64,000 bases of DNA from an uncultured Eubacteriales bacterium (GCA_910584745.1 CAJUDG010000014.1:56725-120724); one strand, 5' to 3'. Shown: positions 50,538 to 59,824, counted from the stretch's first letter. The notes: generated by a model not told the origin, from the sequence alone. Numbers and translations are program-made.

Positions 50538-52262
50538 ATGAAACGAGGAGGTGCCGACATCAATATAGCCATACTGGACCTGGAATGGAACGCTGCCTAC
50601 AGCAGCAAACGCCGGGGTTATATAAACGAGATAATCGAGTTCGGCGCGGTGAAATGCGGCCCGGACCTTGAGCCCATTAGCACCTTCGCCTGTTTCGTGC
50701 GCCCGCAGGTGGGCAAGCATCTGAACTCCGTGGTGGCGGACCTGACCAGCATAACCGACGAGGACCTGGACCAGGAGGGAGTGCCATTTCTGAACGCCGT
50801 GGGCCGCTTCCGGCGCTGGCTTGGGGACTGCGTGCTGATGACCTGGGGCCAGTCGGACATTCTGGCCCTTATAGACAACTGCGGCTATTTCAGCGGCAAC
50901 ATACACGTGCCCTTTCTCACCAGCTACTGCGACCTCCAGCGCTATACCCAGGATGCCCTGGAGCTTGGGAACCGGGAGCAGACCGGCCTTGAGAAGGCGG
51001 CGGAGCTTCTGGGGCTGGACCTCTCGGAGCTCTCTCAGCACCGGGCCCTGGACGACAGCCTTATCGCCCTCAAAATACTCCGGGGTGTGCGGGACCGGCT
51101 GGACCTGTCGCCGTATATAGAGACCTGCGACTCTGAATTCTACCGGCGGGTGACCTTCCGCACCAGCTATATAAAGGACCTGCGGGACTCCCGGGTCCTG
51201 CCGGAGCACCTGCGCTTTCTATGCCCGGGCTGCGGCGGCAAAAGCGCCCGCACCAGCCGCTGGAGCCAGCATAACCGGGCCTTTCTGGCGGACTTCCGCT
51301 GCCGGGACTGCGGTCTGCGCTTCTCGGGAAGGGTCATTATAAAACAGAAATACGAGGGATTATCCGTGAATAAGAAAACCGTCCCGCTACCTATAATTGA
51401 AAAACCCAGAGCCGCAGCCCCCGGAACCATAGGCAACATGAGCCTTGAGATAAACGGCGGCGTGGGGGTGCTGCGCTTCCCCGCCCTTATGGACCTTCAG
51501 TTTGTCACCCACGCCTTTTCCACCAGGATAGGCGGGGTAAGCGCCCATGAGTTCGCCGCCATGAACCTGGGCTACGGCCGTGGGGATCCTGATGAAAACG
51601 TGGAGGAGAACTACCGCCGCTTCGCAGCTGCCGCCGGGTTCCAGGCAGAGGGCATGGTCTGCGGCTGTCAGGTCCATAAGACTGATATACGCCGGGTCGG
51701 CGAAGGGGAGCGCGGCATAGGTATATGGAAAACCAACGACTGTGACAGCGCCGACGGCCTTTGCACAGACACGCCCGGGGTGACCCTTATCGTCTTCGCC
51801 GCCGACTGTGTGCCGGTGTACTTCATCGACCCGGAGCACAGGGCCATCGGCCTTGCCCACGCGGGCTGGCGCGGAGCGGCGGCAGGTATGCCCAGGGTCA
51901 TGGCCGAGCGCATGGGCAAAGAATTCGGCACGGACCCCAAAAAGCTAATAACCGCCATAGGCCCCTCCATCTGCAAGGACTGCTTCGAGGTGGATGAGCC
52001 GGTGGCAAAGGAGTTTCTGAGACTGCCGGAGTCGGAGCACTTCGTCACCGGCCCTGTTGAGCTGCCCGGAGACGGCGGGACAAAATACCACGTGGACCTT
52101 TGGGAGTGCTGCCGGAGGTCGCTGCTGTCCGCCGGGGTGCTGCCGGAGCACATCACCGTGGGCGGGGTCTGCACCATGGAGGAGAGCAGCCTTCTGTTCT
52201 CCCACCGAAAGACCCGGGGCCACAGGGGCAGCAACTGCGCCATGCTGATGATAGACCCATGA
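50538..52262 (+). CDS. Fusion of a DnaQ-like 3'-5' exonuclease and a PgeF/YlmD laccase-fold protein
   Basis: A 574-codon frame. Residues 8-200 are a DEDD exonuclease: IAILDLEWN (Asp14, Glu16), a middle D motif and HRALDDSLIALK. A zinc ribbon follows (CPGCGGK, CRDCGLRF near 235 and 265). After a linker, residues 300-574 are a peptidoglycan-editing PgeF/YlmD domain with its His-Cys-His metal site: CQVHKTD, FAADCVPV and LAHAGWRGAAAG. I see no stop between the halves. An in-frame GTG at 51366 after GAGGGA could allow a separate PgeF product. The ATG at 50538 has no ribosome binding site, whereas AGGAGG (50546-50551) points to ATC at 50559 as start. Confidence 0.85.
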   Translation: MKRGGADINIAILDLEWNAAYSSKRRGYINEIIEFGAVKCGPDLEPISTFACFVRPQVGKHLNSVVADLTSITDEDLDQEGVPFLNAVGRFRRWLGDCVLMTWGQSDILALIDNCGYFSGNIHVPFLTSYCDLQRYTQDALELGNREQTGLEKAAELLGLDLSELSQHRALDDSLIALKILRGVRDRLDLSPYIETCDSEFYRRVTFRTSYIKDLRDSRVLPEHLRFLCPGCGGKSARTSRWSQHNRAFLADFRCRDCGLRFSGRVIIKQKYEGLSVNKKTVPLPIIEKPRAAAPGTIGNMSLEINGGVGVLRFPALMDLQFVTHAFSTRIGGVSAHEFAAMNLGYGRGDPDENVEENYRRFAAAAGFQAEGMVCGCQVHKTDIRRVGEGERGIGIWKTNDCDSADGLCTDTPGVTLIVFAADCVPVYFIDPEHRAIGLAHAGWRGAAAGMPRVMAERMGKEFGTDPKKLITAIGPSICKDCFEVDEPVAKEFLRLPESEHFVTGPVELPGDGGTKYHVDLWECCRRSLLSAGVLPEHITVGGVCTMEESSLLFSHRKTRGHRGSNCAMLMIDP

Positions 52263-53125
52263 CATGTAAACTCTGCCCCCGCATGTGCGGCACCGAAAGG
52301 GGCGGCAGCACCTCCTGTCATAGCGGAGATGAGATGCGCATAGCCCGGGCGGCCCTGCACTTCTGGGAGGAGCCGCCTATCAGCGGCAAAAACGGCTCCG
52401 GGGCGGTGTTCTTTACCGGGTGCCCGCTTGGGTGCAGATACTGCCAGAACTACGATATCAGCCGGGGCGAGACCCCCGGCCGGGCCGTCACCCCCGAGGA
52501 GCTCAGCGGCATCTTCCTTGATTTGATAGCTGAGGGCGCGCATAACATAAACCTTGTGACCCCAACCCACTTTATCCCGGGGGTGCGGCGGGCGCTGATG
52601 ATAAAAAAGCCGCCGGTGCCGGTGGTATACAACACCTCGGGGTACGAGCGGCCGGAGAGCCTTCACAGCCTTTGGGGACTTGTGGACATATACCTGCCCG
52701 ACTTCAAGTACGCCCAGACGAAGCTCGCGGGGGACCTCTCAAACGCCCCGGACTACCCTGAGACGGCCATAAAGGCCATACACGAGATGGTCCGGCAGGC
52801 GGGCCCACCTGAGTATGACGGCGGCGGCATGATGACGCGGGGCGTGCTCATACGCCACCTGATCCTGCCTGGTCACACGAAAAATTCTATTGAAGCGCTC
52901 AAGGTCATAGCGGGGGAGTTCCCCGGCATACCCGTCAGCCTTATGGCCCAGTACACCCCCTGGGGACAGGCCAGGGAGGGCATACCCGGCTATCCGGAGC
53001 TATCCAGGGGAATCACAAAGCGGGAGCTTTTAAAGGTGCAGGAAGCGCTGTTTGAGCTGGGCCTTGAGGGCTTTGTACAGTCCCGAAAGGCCCGGGGCGC
53101 AGAGTATATACCGGAATTTCAGTGA
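52259..53125 (+). CDS. Radical SAM protein, PflX-like
   Basis: Radical SAM enzyme of 288 residues. An N-terminal cysteine cluster CKLCPRMC comes first; the SAM cluster is CPLGCRYC (CX3CX2C), followed by INLVTPTHF and a PflA-like barrel. It resembles COG1313 proteins, often annotated as putative pyruvate formate-lyase activating enzymes, but no glycyl radical enzyme is nearby. The ATG overlaps the previous stop. Confidence 0.88.
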   Translation: MTCKLCPRMCGTERGGSTSCHSGDEMRIARAALHFWEEPPISGKNGSGAVFFTGCPLGCRYCQNYDISRGETPGRAVTPEELSGIFLDLIAEGAHNINLVTPTHFIPGVRRALMIKKPPVPVVYNTSGYERPESLHSLWGLVDIYLPDFKYAQTKLAGDLSNAPDYPETAIKAIHEMVRQAGPPEYDGGGMMTRGVLIRHLILPGHTKNSIEALKVIAGEFPGIPVSLMAQYTPWGQAREGIPGYPELSRGITKRELLKVQEALFELGLEGFVQSRKARGAEYIPEFQ

Positions 53126-53135
53126 GGTGAAAGCT

Positions 53136-53651
53136 ATGTCAAATAAAGCAAAGCTGGCCGAGACCGCCAGAGCCGAGGCCTTAAAGACCTGGCACGGCGC
53201 CGTCATGGGCCTTGAGTCCAATCTACAGCCCATCATAGAGCCCTTTCCGGGCTGGAAAAAGGAGGAGGCAGAGTCCCTCTGGTGCGCGGCCTTCGTCTAC
53301 TACTGCTGCATTGCCGCCGGGTATAGGTTCCCCGTGCGGCCAAAGGAGTGCGCCTCCTGCAATCTGGCGGGCTGCGGCGCCTGGGAGGAGTGGGCAAAAG
53401 CGGACCCGCGCATAGGCTGGCTCTCCCCCTCCTGCCTGCCGCAGCCGGGGGATATCGTCATCTTCGACCGGGTCTTTGAGGACAAGCCCCACGACCATAT
53501 CGGCATTGTCGTCGAGGTCCGTGAAAACAGCATAATTACCGCCGAGGGCAACTTCGGAAATGTCTCCGTGGTGGTGGAGCGCCCCCGGGACAAGCATATC
53601 CGGGGGTATCTGAGCCTGCCGGACGGATTCGACTATGGTGGGGAAGCATGA
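53136..53651 (+). CDS. CHAP-domain protein (cysteine amidase-like)
   Basis: A 171-residue protein with the CHAP fold: catalytic Cys in LWCAAFVYYCC (near 50), PGDIVIF, His in HDHIGIVVE, and a following TAEGNF. CHAP enzymes cleave peptidoglycan peptides or glutathionylspermidine-type bonds. No signal peptide or wall-binding module is present, so its location is uncertain. The start at 53136 has AGGTGAAAG upstream; longer starts lie in the previous gene. Confidence 0.8.
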   Translation: MSNKAKLAETARAEALKTWHGAVMGLESNLQPIIEPFPGWKKEEAESLWCAAFVYYCCIAAGYRFPVRPKECASCNLAGCGAWEEWAKADPRIGWLSPSCLPQPGDIVIFDRVFEDKPHDHIGIVVEVRENSIITAEGNFGNVSVVVERPRDKHIRGYLSLPDGFDYGGEA

Positions 53652-54118
53652 TGGACGGTCACATCATACCCATGAAAGCGGAGCTTGCCGCCGAGATCGC
53701 CGCCTGGAAGTACCCGGGAGAGTACGCGGTCTACAACTGGGAGGAGGGCTCCTCCACAGACGAGCTGCTGGACGGCAGCTCATACGCCCTTCTGAACAGC
53801 GCCCGGGAGCTTATCGGCTTCTACCAGTTCGGGGCCGGGGCCAGGATACCCGCCATAGAGGAGGACGCGTACCCCGAGTGCCCCTTGGACATGGGCCTGG
53901 GACTTCGGCCCGGCCTCTGCGGGCTGGGCTTTGGGAAGCCCTTTGTCCAGTGCGGGATAAAGCTGTCCCGGGAGGAGCTTGGGGCCGGGGATATACGGCT
54001 TACGGTGGCCGGGTTCAACCTGCGGGCGCGGAAGGTGTACGAGCGCTGCGGATTTAGGGTTATCCGCAGTATTACCCACAGGATATCAAAGGCAGAGTTT
54101 TTGATAATGCTTTTATAA
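53648..54118 (+). CDS. GNAT-family N-acetyltransferase
   Basis: A 156-residue GNAT protein related to RimJ/RimL-type enzymes by its C-terminal LTVAGFNLRARKVYERCGFR. The acetyl-CoA loop (LRPGLCGLGFGKPF) is less canonical. It overlaps the CHAP gene by 4 bp. Acceptor unknown. Confidence 0.8.
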   Translation: MMDGHIIPMKAELAAEIAAWKYPGEYAVYNWEEGSSTDELLDGSSYALLNSARELIGFYQFGAGARIPAIEEDAYPECPLDMGLGLRPGLCGLGFGKPFVQCGIKLSREELGAGDIRLTVAGFNLRARKVYERCGFRVIRSITHRISKAEFLIMLL

Positions 54119-54154
54119 ACATATCTATCATTTTATTTGAAAAGGGGTAATATC

Positions 54155-55450
54155 ATGACCGACAAGCTTACATCCAGGCTCTTTGACTTCATCGAGAGCA
54201 GCCCCACGGCCTATCACACCGTCAACGCCATCCGGGCCATGCTTCTGAACTCGGGCTTTACCGAGCTGCCCGAGACCGGCCCCTGGGAGCTTAATGCCGG
54301 AGCGGGCTACTTTACCGCCCGGAACCAGAGCTCCGTCATCGCCTTCAGGGCCCCGAAGAAGGACTTCTCCACCTTCTCCGTCATAGCGCCCCACGGGGAT
54401 TCCCCCTGCTTCAAGGTTAAGGGCAAGCCCGAGATGGACTGCGGCGGGCTCTATACAAAGCTGAACACCGAGGTCTACGGCGGCACCATACTGAACCTAT
54501 GGTTCGACCGTCCCCTGTCCGTGGCGGGCAGGCTTGGCCTGCGCACGGAGGACGGCGTGCGTATGCAGCTGGTGAACATCCCCCGGGACCTTATGGCCAT
54601 ACCAAGCCTTGCCATACACATGGACCGGGAGGCCAATAACGGCAAAAAGCTGGACCCCCAGCGGGACACCCTGCCCCTTCTTGGCGGCAAGGGCGCGGAC
54701 CTCTTAAAGCTGCTCTCAGAGCTTGCGGGAGTGAAGAAGGAGGACATCCTGTCCCACGACCTGTACCTCTACAGCCGGGCCAGAGGCACCGTATTCGGCG
54801 CGGAGAGCGAGTTTATACAGGCCCCAAGGCTGGACGACCTGGAGTGCTCCTTCTCCGCCGTCACGGCCTTTTTACAGAGCAAGAACCCCGAAAACTGCAC
54901 CGTATGCGCCGTCTTCGACAACGAGGAGACCGGCAGCATGACCCGCCAGGGGGCGGGCTCCACCATGCTGTCGGACGTAATAGACAGGATATGCAGATGG
55001 GCCGGGAAGGACGGCGAGCAGCGCAGCCTTGCCATACAGAAGGGCATGTTACTATCGGCGGACAACGCCCACGCCGTGCACCCCAACTACCCCGACAAGG
55101 TCGACCCCACCAGCAAATGCCATATGAACGGCGGCATAGTGGTGAAGCACAGCACAAGATACGCCACGGACGCGGCCACCGCCGCCCTCTTTAAGCGCAT
55201 CTGCGAGAGGGCGAACGTGCCCACCCAGGACTACTACAACAACTCCTCCACCCCCGGCGGCGGGACCCTGGGGCTCATCTCCGGCTCTCAGGTGCCCATC
55301 CCCACCGTGGACATCGGCCTTGCTCAGCTTGCCATGCACTCCCCCTATGAGACGGCGGGCCGGGAGGACCTTAGGCATATGGTGGACGGCATGACTGCGT
55401 TTTATAACAGCGTGTTCTCCTGGGACGGGAACAGCTGCCGACTGAATTAG
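54155..55450 (+). CDS. apeB: M18-family aminopeptidase
   Basis: Zinc aminopeptidase of 431 residues (aspartyl aminopeptidase-like). Metal motifs are PHGDSPCFKVK, VFDNEETGSMTRQGAGS and an HNGG-like MNGGIVVKHS; C-terminal GGTLGLISGSQVPIPTVDIG and MHSPYET complete the di-zinc site. Start set by AAAAGGGG. Cytoplasmic, for peptide turnover. Monocistronic or first of a pair with the next GNAT gene. Confidence 0.94.
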   Translation: MTDKLTSRLFDFIESSPTAYHTVNAIRAMLLNSGFTELPETGPWELNAGAGYFTARNQSSVIAFRAPKKDFSTFSVIAPHGDSPCFKVKGKPEMDCGGLYTKLNTEVYGGTILNLWFDRPLSVAGRLGLRTEDGVRMQLVNIPRDLMAIPSLAIHMDREANNGKKLDPQRDTLPLLGGKGADLLKLLSELAGVKKEDILSHDLYLYSRARGTVFGAESEFIQAPRLDDLECSFSAVTAFLQSKNPENCTVCAVFDNEETGSMTRQGAGSTMLSDVIDRICRWAGKDGEQRSLAIQKGMLLSADNAHAVHPNYPDKVDPTSKCHMNGGIVVKHSTRYATDAATAALFKRICERANVPTQDYYNNSSTPGGGTLGLISGSQVPIPTVDIGLAQLAMHSPYETAGREDLRHMVDGMTAFYNSVFSWDGNSCRLN

Positions 55451-55460
55451 GGGCCCCAAC

Positions 55461-55859
55461 ATGCTGCGATACGTTATAGACCCCGACGTCTCCCCAGAGA
55501 GCATCGCCGCCCTGCGGCGGTCGGTGGGCTGGGGCGGTATGGAGGCGGAGCTTAAGGATCCCGCCCTGCGGGACTATCTTCGCATTGGCTGCTATGACAG
55601 AGAGAGACTGGTGGGGTTCCTGGCGGTGGTGAGCAACGGGGTGACCGACGCTTATATCCAGGATGTGGTGGTGCACCCGGACTACCAGGGAAAGGGCATA
55701 GGCACCAGTCTGATGAGCCGCGCCATTGAACGGCTGAAAGCCGATCGGATCTATATGATATCCGTCGTCTACGGCGAGGAGGAGCTGCGGCCCTTCTATG
55801 AAAAATTTGGTTTTTTTACCATGCTCTGCGGCCAGCTTGAGACCCGCCCTGAGAGCTGA
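55461..55859 (+). CDS. GNAT-family N-acetyltransferase
   Basis: Compact GNAT enzyme of 132 residues: VVVHPDYQGKGIGTSLM is a canonical acetyl-CoA loop, followed by FYEKFGFF. The ribosome binding site is weak, so it may depend on coupling to the aminopeptidase gene 10 bp upstream. Confidence 0.88.
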   Translation: MLRYVIDPDVSPESIAALRRSVGWGGMEAELKDPALRDYLRIGCYDRERLVGFLAVVSNGVTDAYIQDVVVHPDYQGKGIGTSLMSRAIERLKADRIYMISVVYGEEELRPFYEKFGFFTMLCGQLETRPES

Positions 55860-55884
55860 GAAACAAATGAAAGGACGAAAAAAT

Positions 55885-57339
55885 ATGAGCGACAGACAAG
55901 TGACCCATCTGAAAAATGAACCCGGCTGGCAAAACTCGGCCATGTTCTACCAGATATACCCCATCGGCTTCTGCGGCGCGCCCTATGAGAACGACGGCAA
56001 GCCCCAGAGCCGCATTCGCAAGGTGATAGACTGGGTGCCCCATCTTAAAAAGCTCAATACCGGCGCGGTGTACTTCTCCCCGGTGTTCGAGTCGGACACC
56101 CACGGCTATGACACCAGGGACTTTCGGAAGATAGACACGCGCCTTGGCACCAACCAAGACTTCGCGGACATGTGCAACGCCCTGCACGAGGCGGGCATAC
56201 GCGTGGTGCTGGACGGCGTGTTCAACCATGTGGGCCGGGGCTTCTGGGCCTTCCAGGACGTGCTCAAAAACCGGGAGAGCTCCCCCTATAGGGACTGGTT
56301 CCACATCAACTTCGGCGGCAACTCCAACTATAACGACGGCCTCTGGTACGAGGGCTGGGAGGGACACTTCGAGCTGGTAAAGCTGAACCTTCAGAACCCG
56401 GCGGTGGTGGACCATATCCTGGAGTGCGTGGGCGGCTGGATGGACGAGTTCGCCATCGACGGCCTGCGCCTCGACGTGGCGTACCTTCTGGACGAGAACT
56501 TCATGCGCCGCCTGCACCAGTACACAAAGGGCCGTGACCCGGGCTTCTTCCTCTTAGGAGAGATGATACACGGGGACTATCGGCGCATAATGAACCCGGA
56601 GATGCTTGACAGCGTCACCAACTACGAGTGCTATAAGGGCCTCTACTCCTCCTTTAACGACAAGAACATGTTTGAGATAGCCCACTCCCTGAACCGTCAG
56701 TTCGGCAGTGAAAACTGGTGCCTCTACCGGGGCGAGCATCTCCTATGCTTTGCGGACAACCACGACGTCAGCCGCATACACACCATACTTCGGGACAAGC
56801 AGCAGATAAAGGGCCTCTATACCATGCTCTACTGTATGCCCGGCATACCCTGCCTGTACTACGGCAGCGAGTGGGGCGCCGAGGGCGATAAAAAGAGCGG
56901 CGACCCGGCCCTTAGACCCTGCTTCCCCGGGCCCGTTGAGAACGATCTCACTGAGTTCATCGGCGAGCTCAGCCGGGTGAAGCTCCAAAGTAAAGCCTTA
57001 AGCGATGGCAGTTATAAAAACGAGACCATTTTGAACAAGCAGATAGTCATCCGCCGGGAGCACCAGGACGAGACGGTGCTGGTGGGCATAAACGCCGACG
57101 GCAGCGGCTTCAACATCAACGTGAACTACCACGGCCCGGCCACGGACCTGCTGACCGGGGAGAGCCGGGAGCTGAACGGCTGCATAGAGCTTTCGCCCTA
57201 CGGCGTGAAGCTCTACCGTCTGGGCCCCCCCACAGAGCCGGGGACAAAGCCCCCGCCCCCAAGGCCGAGACGGTCACTGTCAGCGTGCCCGCCCCCGAAA
57301 AGAGGCCGGAGCCCCGGCCCGTACCCCAGCCAGAGGTAA
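55885..57339 (+). CDS. GH13 alpha-amylase-family glycosidase, C-terminus shifted
   Basis: Cytoplasmic alpha-glucan hydrolase of 484 residues as read. Catalytic residues are Asp197 (GLRLDVAY), Glu226 (LLGEMIH) and Asp294 (ADNHDVSR); DGVFNHVG is conserved region I. After VKLYRLG the frame crosses seven Cs (57225-57231) and continues into a low-complexity Pro/Arg/Ser tail. In the -1 frame the sequence continues as a Lys/Glu/Pro linker and a sensible 40-residue end to 57503. So either a frameshift has occurred, or the tract is programmed, phase-variable or a sequencing error. Start from GAAAGGACG. Confidence 0.88.
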   Translation: MSDRQVTHLKNEPGWQNSAMFYQIYPIGFCGAPYENDGKPQSRIRKVIDWVPHLKKLNTGAVYFSPVFESDTHGYDTRDFRKIDTRLGTNQDFADMCNALHEAGIRVVLDGVFNHVGRGFWAFQDVLKNRESSPYRDWFHINFGGNSNYNDGLWYEGWEGHFELVKLNLQNPAVVDHILECVGGWMDEFAIDGLRLDVAYLLDENFMRRLHQYTKGRDPGFFLLGEMIHGDYRRIMNPEMLDSVTNYECYKGLYSSFNDKNMFEIAHSLNRQFGSENWCLYRGEHLLCFADNHDVSRIHTILRDKQQIKGLYTMLYCMPGIPCLYYGSEWGAEGDKKSGDPALRPCFPGPVENDLTEFIGELSRVKLQSKALSDGSYKNETILNKQIVIRREHQDETVLVGINADGSGFNINVNYHGPATDLLTGESRELNGCIELSPYGVKLYRLGPPTEPGTKPPPPRPRRSLSACPPPKRGRSPGPYPSQR

Positions 57340-57503
57340 AACTCGAGGTGAAGCCCGAGCCGAAGCCCATCCCCGGCACCCTTACCCTCACCCCCACGGA
57401 AATCCCCCTGAGATACACGTCGCAGGACGGAAAGGCGTACTTTGCTGTGCCCTGTGACGACCCGGCGCTGGAAAAATTCCTGCGCGCCCTTACAGGAAAG
57501 TAA
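57231..57503 (+). other. Displaced C-terminal segment of the amylase gene
   Basis: Open in the -1 frame directly after the C7 tract. It encodes a KAETVTVSVPAPEKRPEP-type linker, repeated Pro-Glu-Val-Lys, then a compact end (YTSQDGKAYFAVPCDDPALE). It has no start codon or ribosome binding site of its own near the C-tract, so it belongs to the upstream gene. Confidence 0.65.
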
Positions 57504-57515
57504 AGGAGTGTTCAA

Positions 57516-58883
57516 ATGAGCGAAAAACCACAGACTCAGAACAAGATGGGCACGGCCAAAATGCTGCCTCTGATATTCTCCATGGCCCTGCCCGCCATGT
57601 TCTCCATGCTGGTCCAGGCCCTCTATAACATCGTCGACACCTACTACGTCTCACAGTACAGCCAGAAGGCCATGTCGGCGGTGTCCCTGGCCTTCCCCAT
57701 ACAGAATCTGCAGATAGCCTTCGCGGTGGGCACCGCGGTGGGCGTGACCTCCCTTATCTCAAGGCGGCTTGGCGAGGGCCGAAAGAGCGATGCCGAATCC
57801 GCCGCCGCCCACGGCATAGTGCTGGGGCTGTGCACCGCGGCGCTCTTCGCCATATACGGCGCCTTCTTCACCACGCCCTTCTTCAAGATGTACGAGTCCG
57901 ATCCGGAGATAGTGCTGATGGGCGACCAGTACATATCCATCTGCTGCATCTTCTCCTTCGGCAGCTTCGTGGTGGTCATGCTTGAGAAGATACTCCAGGC
58001 CACGGGCAATATGCTCTGGCCCATGATATTCCAGCTGGTTGGGGCCCTTATCAATATCGCCCTGGACCCGGTGTTCATCTTCGGGTACTTCGGCCTTCCG
58101 GCGCTGGGAGTCACCGGCGCGGCCATAGCCACCGTGGGCGGGCAGATAATCTCCATGATCTTCGCCGCCATCGTCTTCGCCGTGCGCCCCCACGCCATCT
58201 CCATCAGCTTCAAGGGCTTCAGGCCCCGGTGGGAGACCATCAGGAACATTTACGCCGTGGGGCTGCCCGCCATAGTCATGCAGGCCATCGGCACCGTCAT
58301 GACCATGGCCATGAACGGCATTTTGTCCGGCTTCTCAACGGCGGCGTATACGGTCTTCGGGCTGTACTTCAAGCTCCAGTCCTTCGTCTTCATGCCGGTC
58401 TTCGGCCTTACCCAGGGGCTCCTGCCCATCATGGGCTTCAACTACGGCGCGAAGAACAAGAAGCGCCTTATGCAGGCCCTTACCCAGGGCTGCCTCATCG
58501 CCCTTTGCATAATGCTTCTGGGTATGCTCGGCTTCCTCTGCCTGCCGGACAAGCTTCTGGGCATATTCAACGCCTCGGAGGAGCTTCTGGCTATAGGCAT
58601 CCCCGCCCTTCGCACCATCTGCACCTGCTTTATCTTCGCGGCCCTTGGCATAGTGTCCTCCACCCTGTTCCAGGCGGTGGGCCGGGGCACCTACAGCCTG
58701 GTGGTCTCCCTTATGCGCCAGCTGGCCGTGCTGGTCCCCGCCGCCTGGCTGCTGGCCCGGGTCTTCCAGGATGTCAACGCCGTCTGGTGGGCCTTCCCCA
58801 TAGCGGAGACCTTCTCCCTTCTTGCCAGCGTGCTGTTCTTCCTGCGGCTGTACAAGAAGGAGATAGCGGGGCTGGGGTCATAA
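57516..58883 (+). CDS. MATE-family efflux transporter
   Basis: Cation-coupled multidrug exporter of 455 residues with 12 hydrophobic segments in two related halves. MATE signatures are MFSMLVQALYNIVDTYYV near the N-terminus and PVFGLTQGLLPIMGFNYGA in the second half. AAAGGAG precedes the ATG. Ends at a strong terminator. Confidence 0.93.
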   Translation: MSEKPQTQNKMGTAKMLPLIFSMALPAMFSMLVQALYNIVDTYYVSQYSQKAMSAVSLAFPIQNLQIAFAVGTAVGVTSLISRRLGEGRKSDAESAAAHGIVLGLCTAALFAIYGAFFTTPFFKMYESDPEIVLMGDQYISICCIFSFGSFVVVMLEKILQATGNMLWPMIFQLVGALINIALDPVFIFGYFGLPALGVTGAAIATVGGQIISMIFAAIVFAVRPHAISISFKGFRPRWETIRNIYAVGLPAIVMQAIGTVMTMAMNGILSGFSTAAYTVFGLYFKLQSFVFMPVFGLTQGLLPIMGFNYGAKNKKRLMQALTQGCLIALCIMLLGMLGFLCLPDKLLGIFNASEELLAIGIPALRTICTCFIFAALGIVSSTLFQAVGRGTYSLVVSLMRQLAVLVPAAWLLARVFQDVNAVWWAFPIAETFSLLASVLFFLRLYKKEIAGLGS

Positions 58884-58899
58884 ATAAAGCAAAATTGTG

Positions 58900-58939
58900 C
58901 GGTCCGAGAGAGGTTTTTGCCTCTTTCGGGCCGTTTTTT
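58900..58939 (+). terminator. Rho-independent terminator after the MATE gene
   Basis: A 14-bp stem with G-U pairs (58900-58913 with 58920-58933), 6-nt loop, six Ts. Confidence 0.88.
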
Positions 58940-58981
58940 GCTTGTATTTGTTTCCAAACCGTAAATAATATGATTTACCCC

Positions 58982-59010
58982 TTGCATTTTTCAAATTAAG
59001 GGTATATAAT
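58982..59010 (+). promoter_or_regulatory. Promoter of the hemolysin III gene
   Basis: TTGCAT (58982-58987), 17-bp spacer, TATAAT (59005-59010). Confidence 0.65.
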
Positions 59011-59069
59011 ATGCTCAGATAAGGTTTTTAAAACTATATATAACGGTGCAGATAAAAGGAGCGTGCCAT

Positions 59070-59777
59070 ATGGAAAACACGATGAAACTGACCGGAAACA
59101 CCCGTCATGCCCGGGCCCAGTTGCGCCGGCAGCGCTGCGAGAGCATGGGCCTGCCCAGATACTCCCTTGGAGAGGAGATATTCTCCTCCGTGTCCCACGG
59201 GGTCTCGGCCCTTCTGGCCATAGCGGCCCTGGCGCTGCTGCTGGTGTTCTGCGAGAAGACCCCCATAAAGGTCGCCTCCGTGGCGGTGTACGGCGGCACC
59301 ATGGTGACCCTATACGCCATATCCTGCATATACCACGGCCTGGGGCTCGGCCGGGCAAAGATAGTTTTCCGCTCCCTGGACCACTGCACAATCTTCCTGC
59401 TGATAGCCGGGACCTATACCCCCATAACCCTCGTGTGCATCGGCGGCTGGCAGGGTACGCTCATGCTCATAGGCGTCTGGGCGGCGGCCATAGTGGGCGT
59501 GATATTAAACGCCATAAGCGTTGGGCGGTTCAAGGTGGTGTCAATGATATGCTATCTGATGATGGGCTGGGTGGTGGTGCTCTGCATGGGCACCCTGCGG
59601 CGGAACCTCAGCGGCGCGGGCTTCTGGTGCCTGCTCATAGGCGGCATACTGTACACCGTTGGGGCCCTGCTGTACGGCGTGGGCAAAAAGATACCCTATA
59701 TGCACTCGGTTTTCCATCTGTTCGTGCTCATGGGCAGCGTGCTCCACGCGGCGTGCATATACCAGCTTGTGGCGTGA
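59070..59777 (+). CDS. Hemolysin III/PAQR-family membrane protein
   Basis: Seven-helix membrane protein of 235 residues. PAQR motifs: EEIFSSVSHGVSA, CIYHGL, DHCTIFLLIAGTYTP, and C-terminal HSVFHLFVLMGSVLHA with the conserved histidines that likely bind zinc. The activity of bacterial members is not well established despite the name. AAGGAG lies ahead of the ATG at 59070; an earlier start at 59046 is unsupported. Confidence 0.92.
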   Translation: MENTMKLTGNTRHARAQLRRQRCESMGLPRYSLGEEIFSSVSHGVSALLAIAALALLLVFCEKTPIKVASVAVYGGTMVTLYAISCIYHGLGLGRAKIVFRSLDHCTIFLLIAGTYTPITLVCIGGWQGTLMLIGVWAAAIVGVILNAISVGRFKVVSMICYLMMGWVVVLCMGTLRRNLSGAGFWCLLIGGILYTVGALLYGVGKKIPYMHSVFHLFVLMGSVLHAACIYQLVA

Positions 59778-59824
59778 TATCCGCCTTTTTATAGTTGCAA
59801 TACGTCCCGAAAGGGTTTAAAATT

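Noticed and set aside
50535..51209. Minus-strand frame of 224 codons
   Set aside because: Antisense to the exonuclease domain, no ribosome binding site, no domain.
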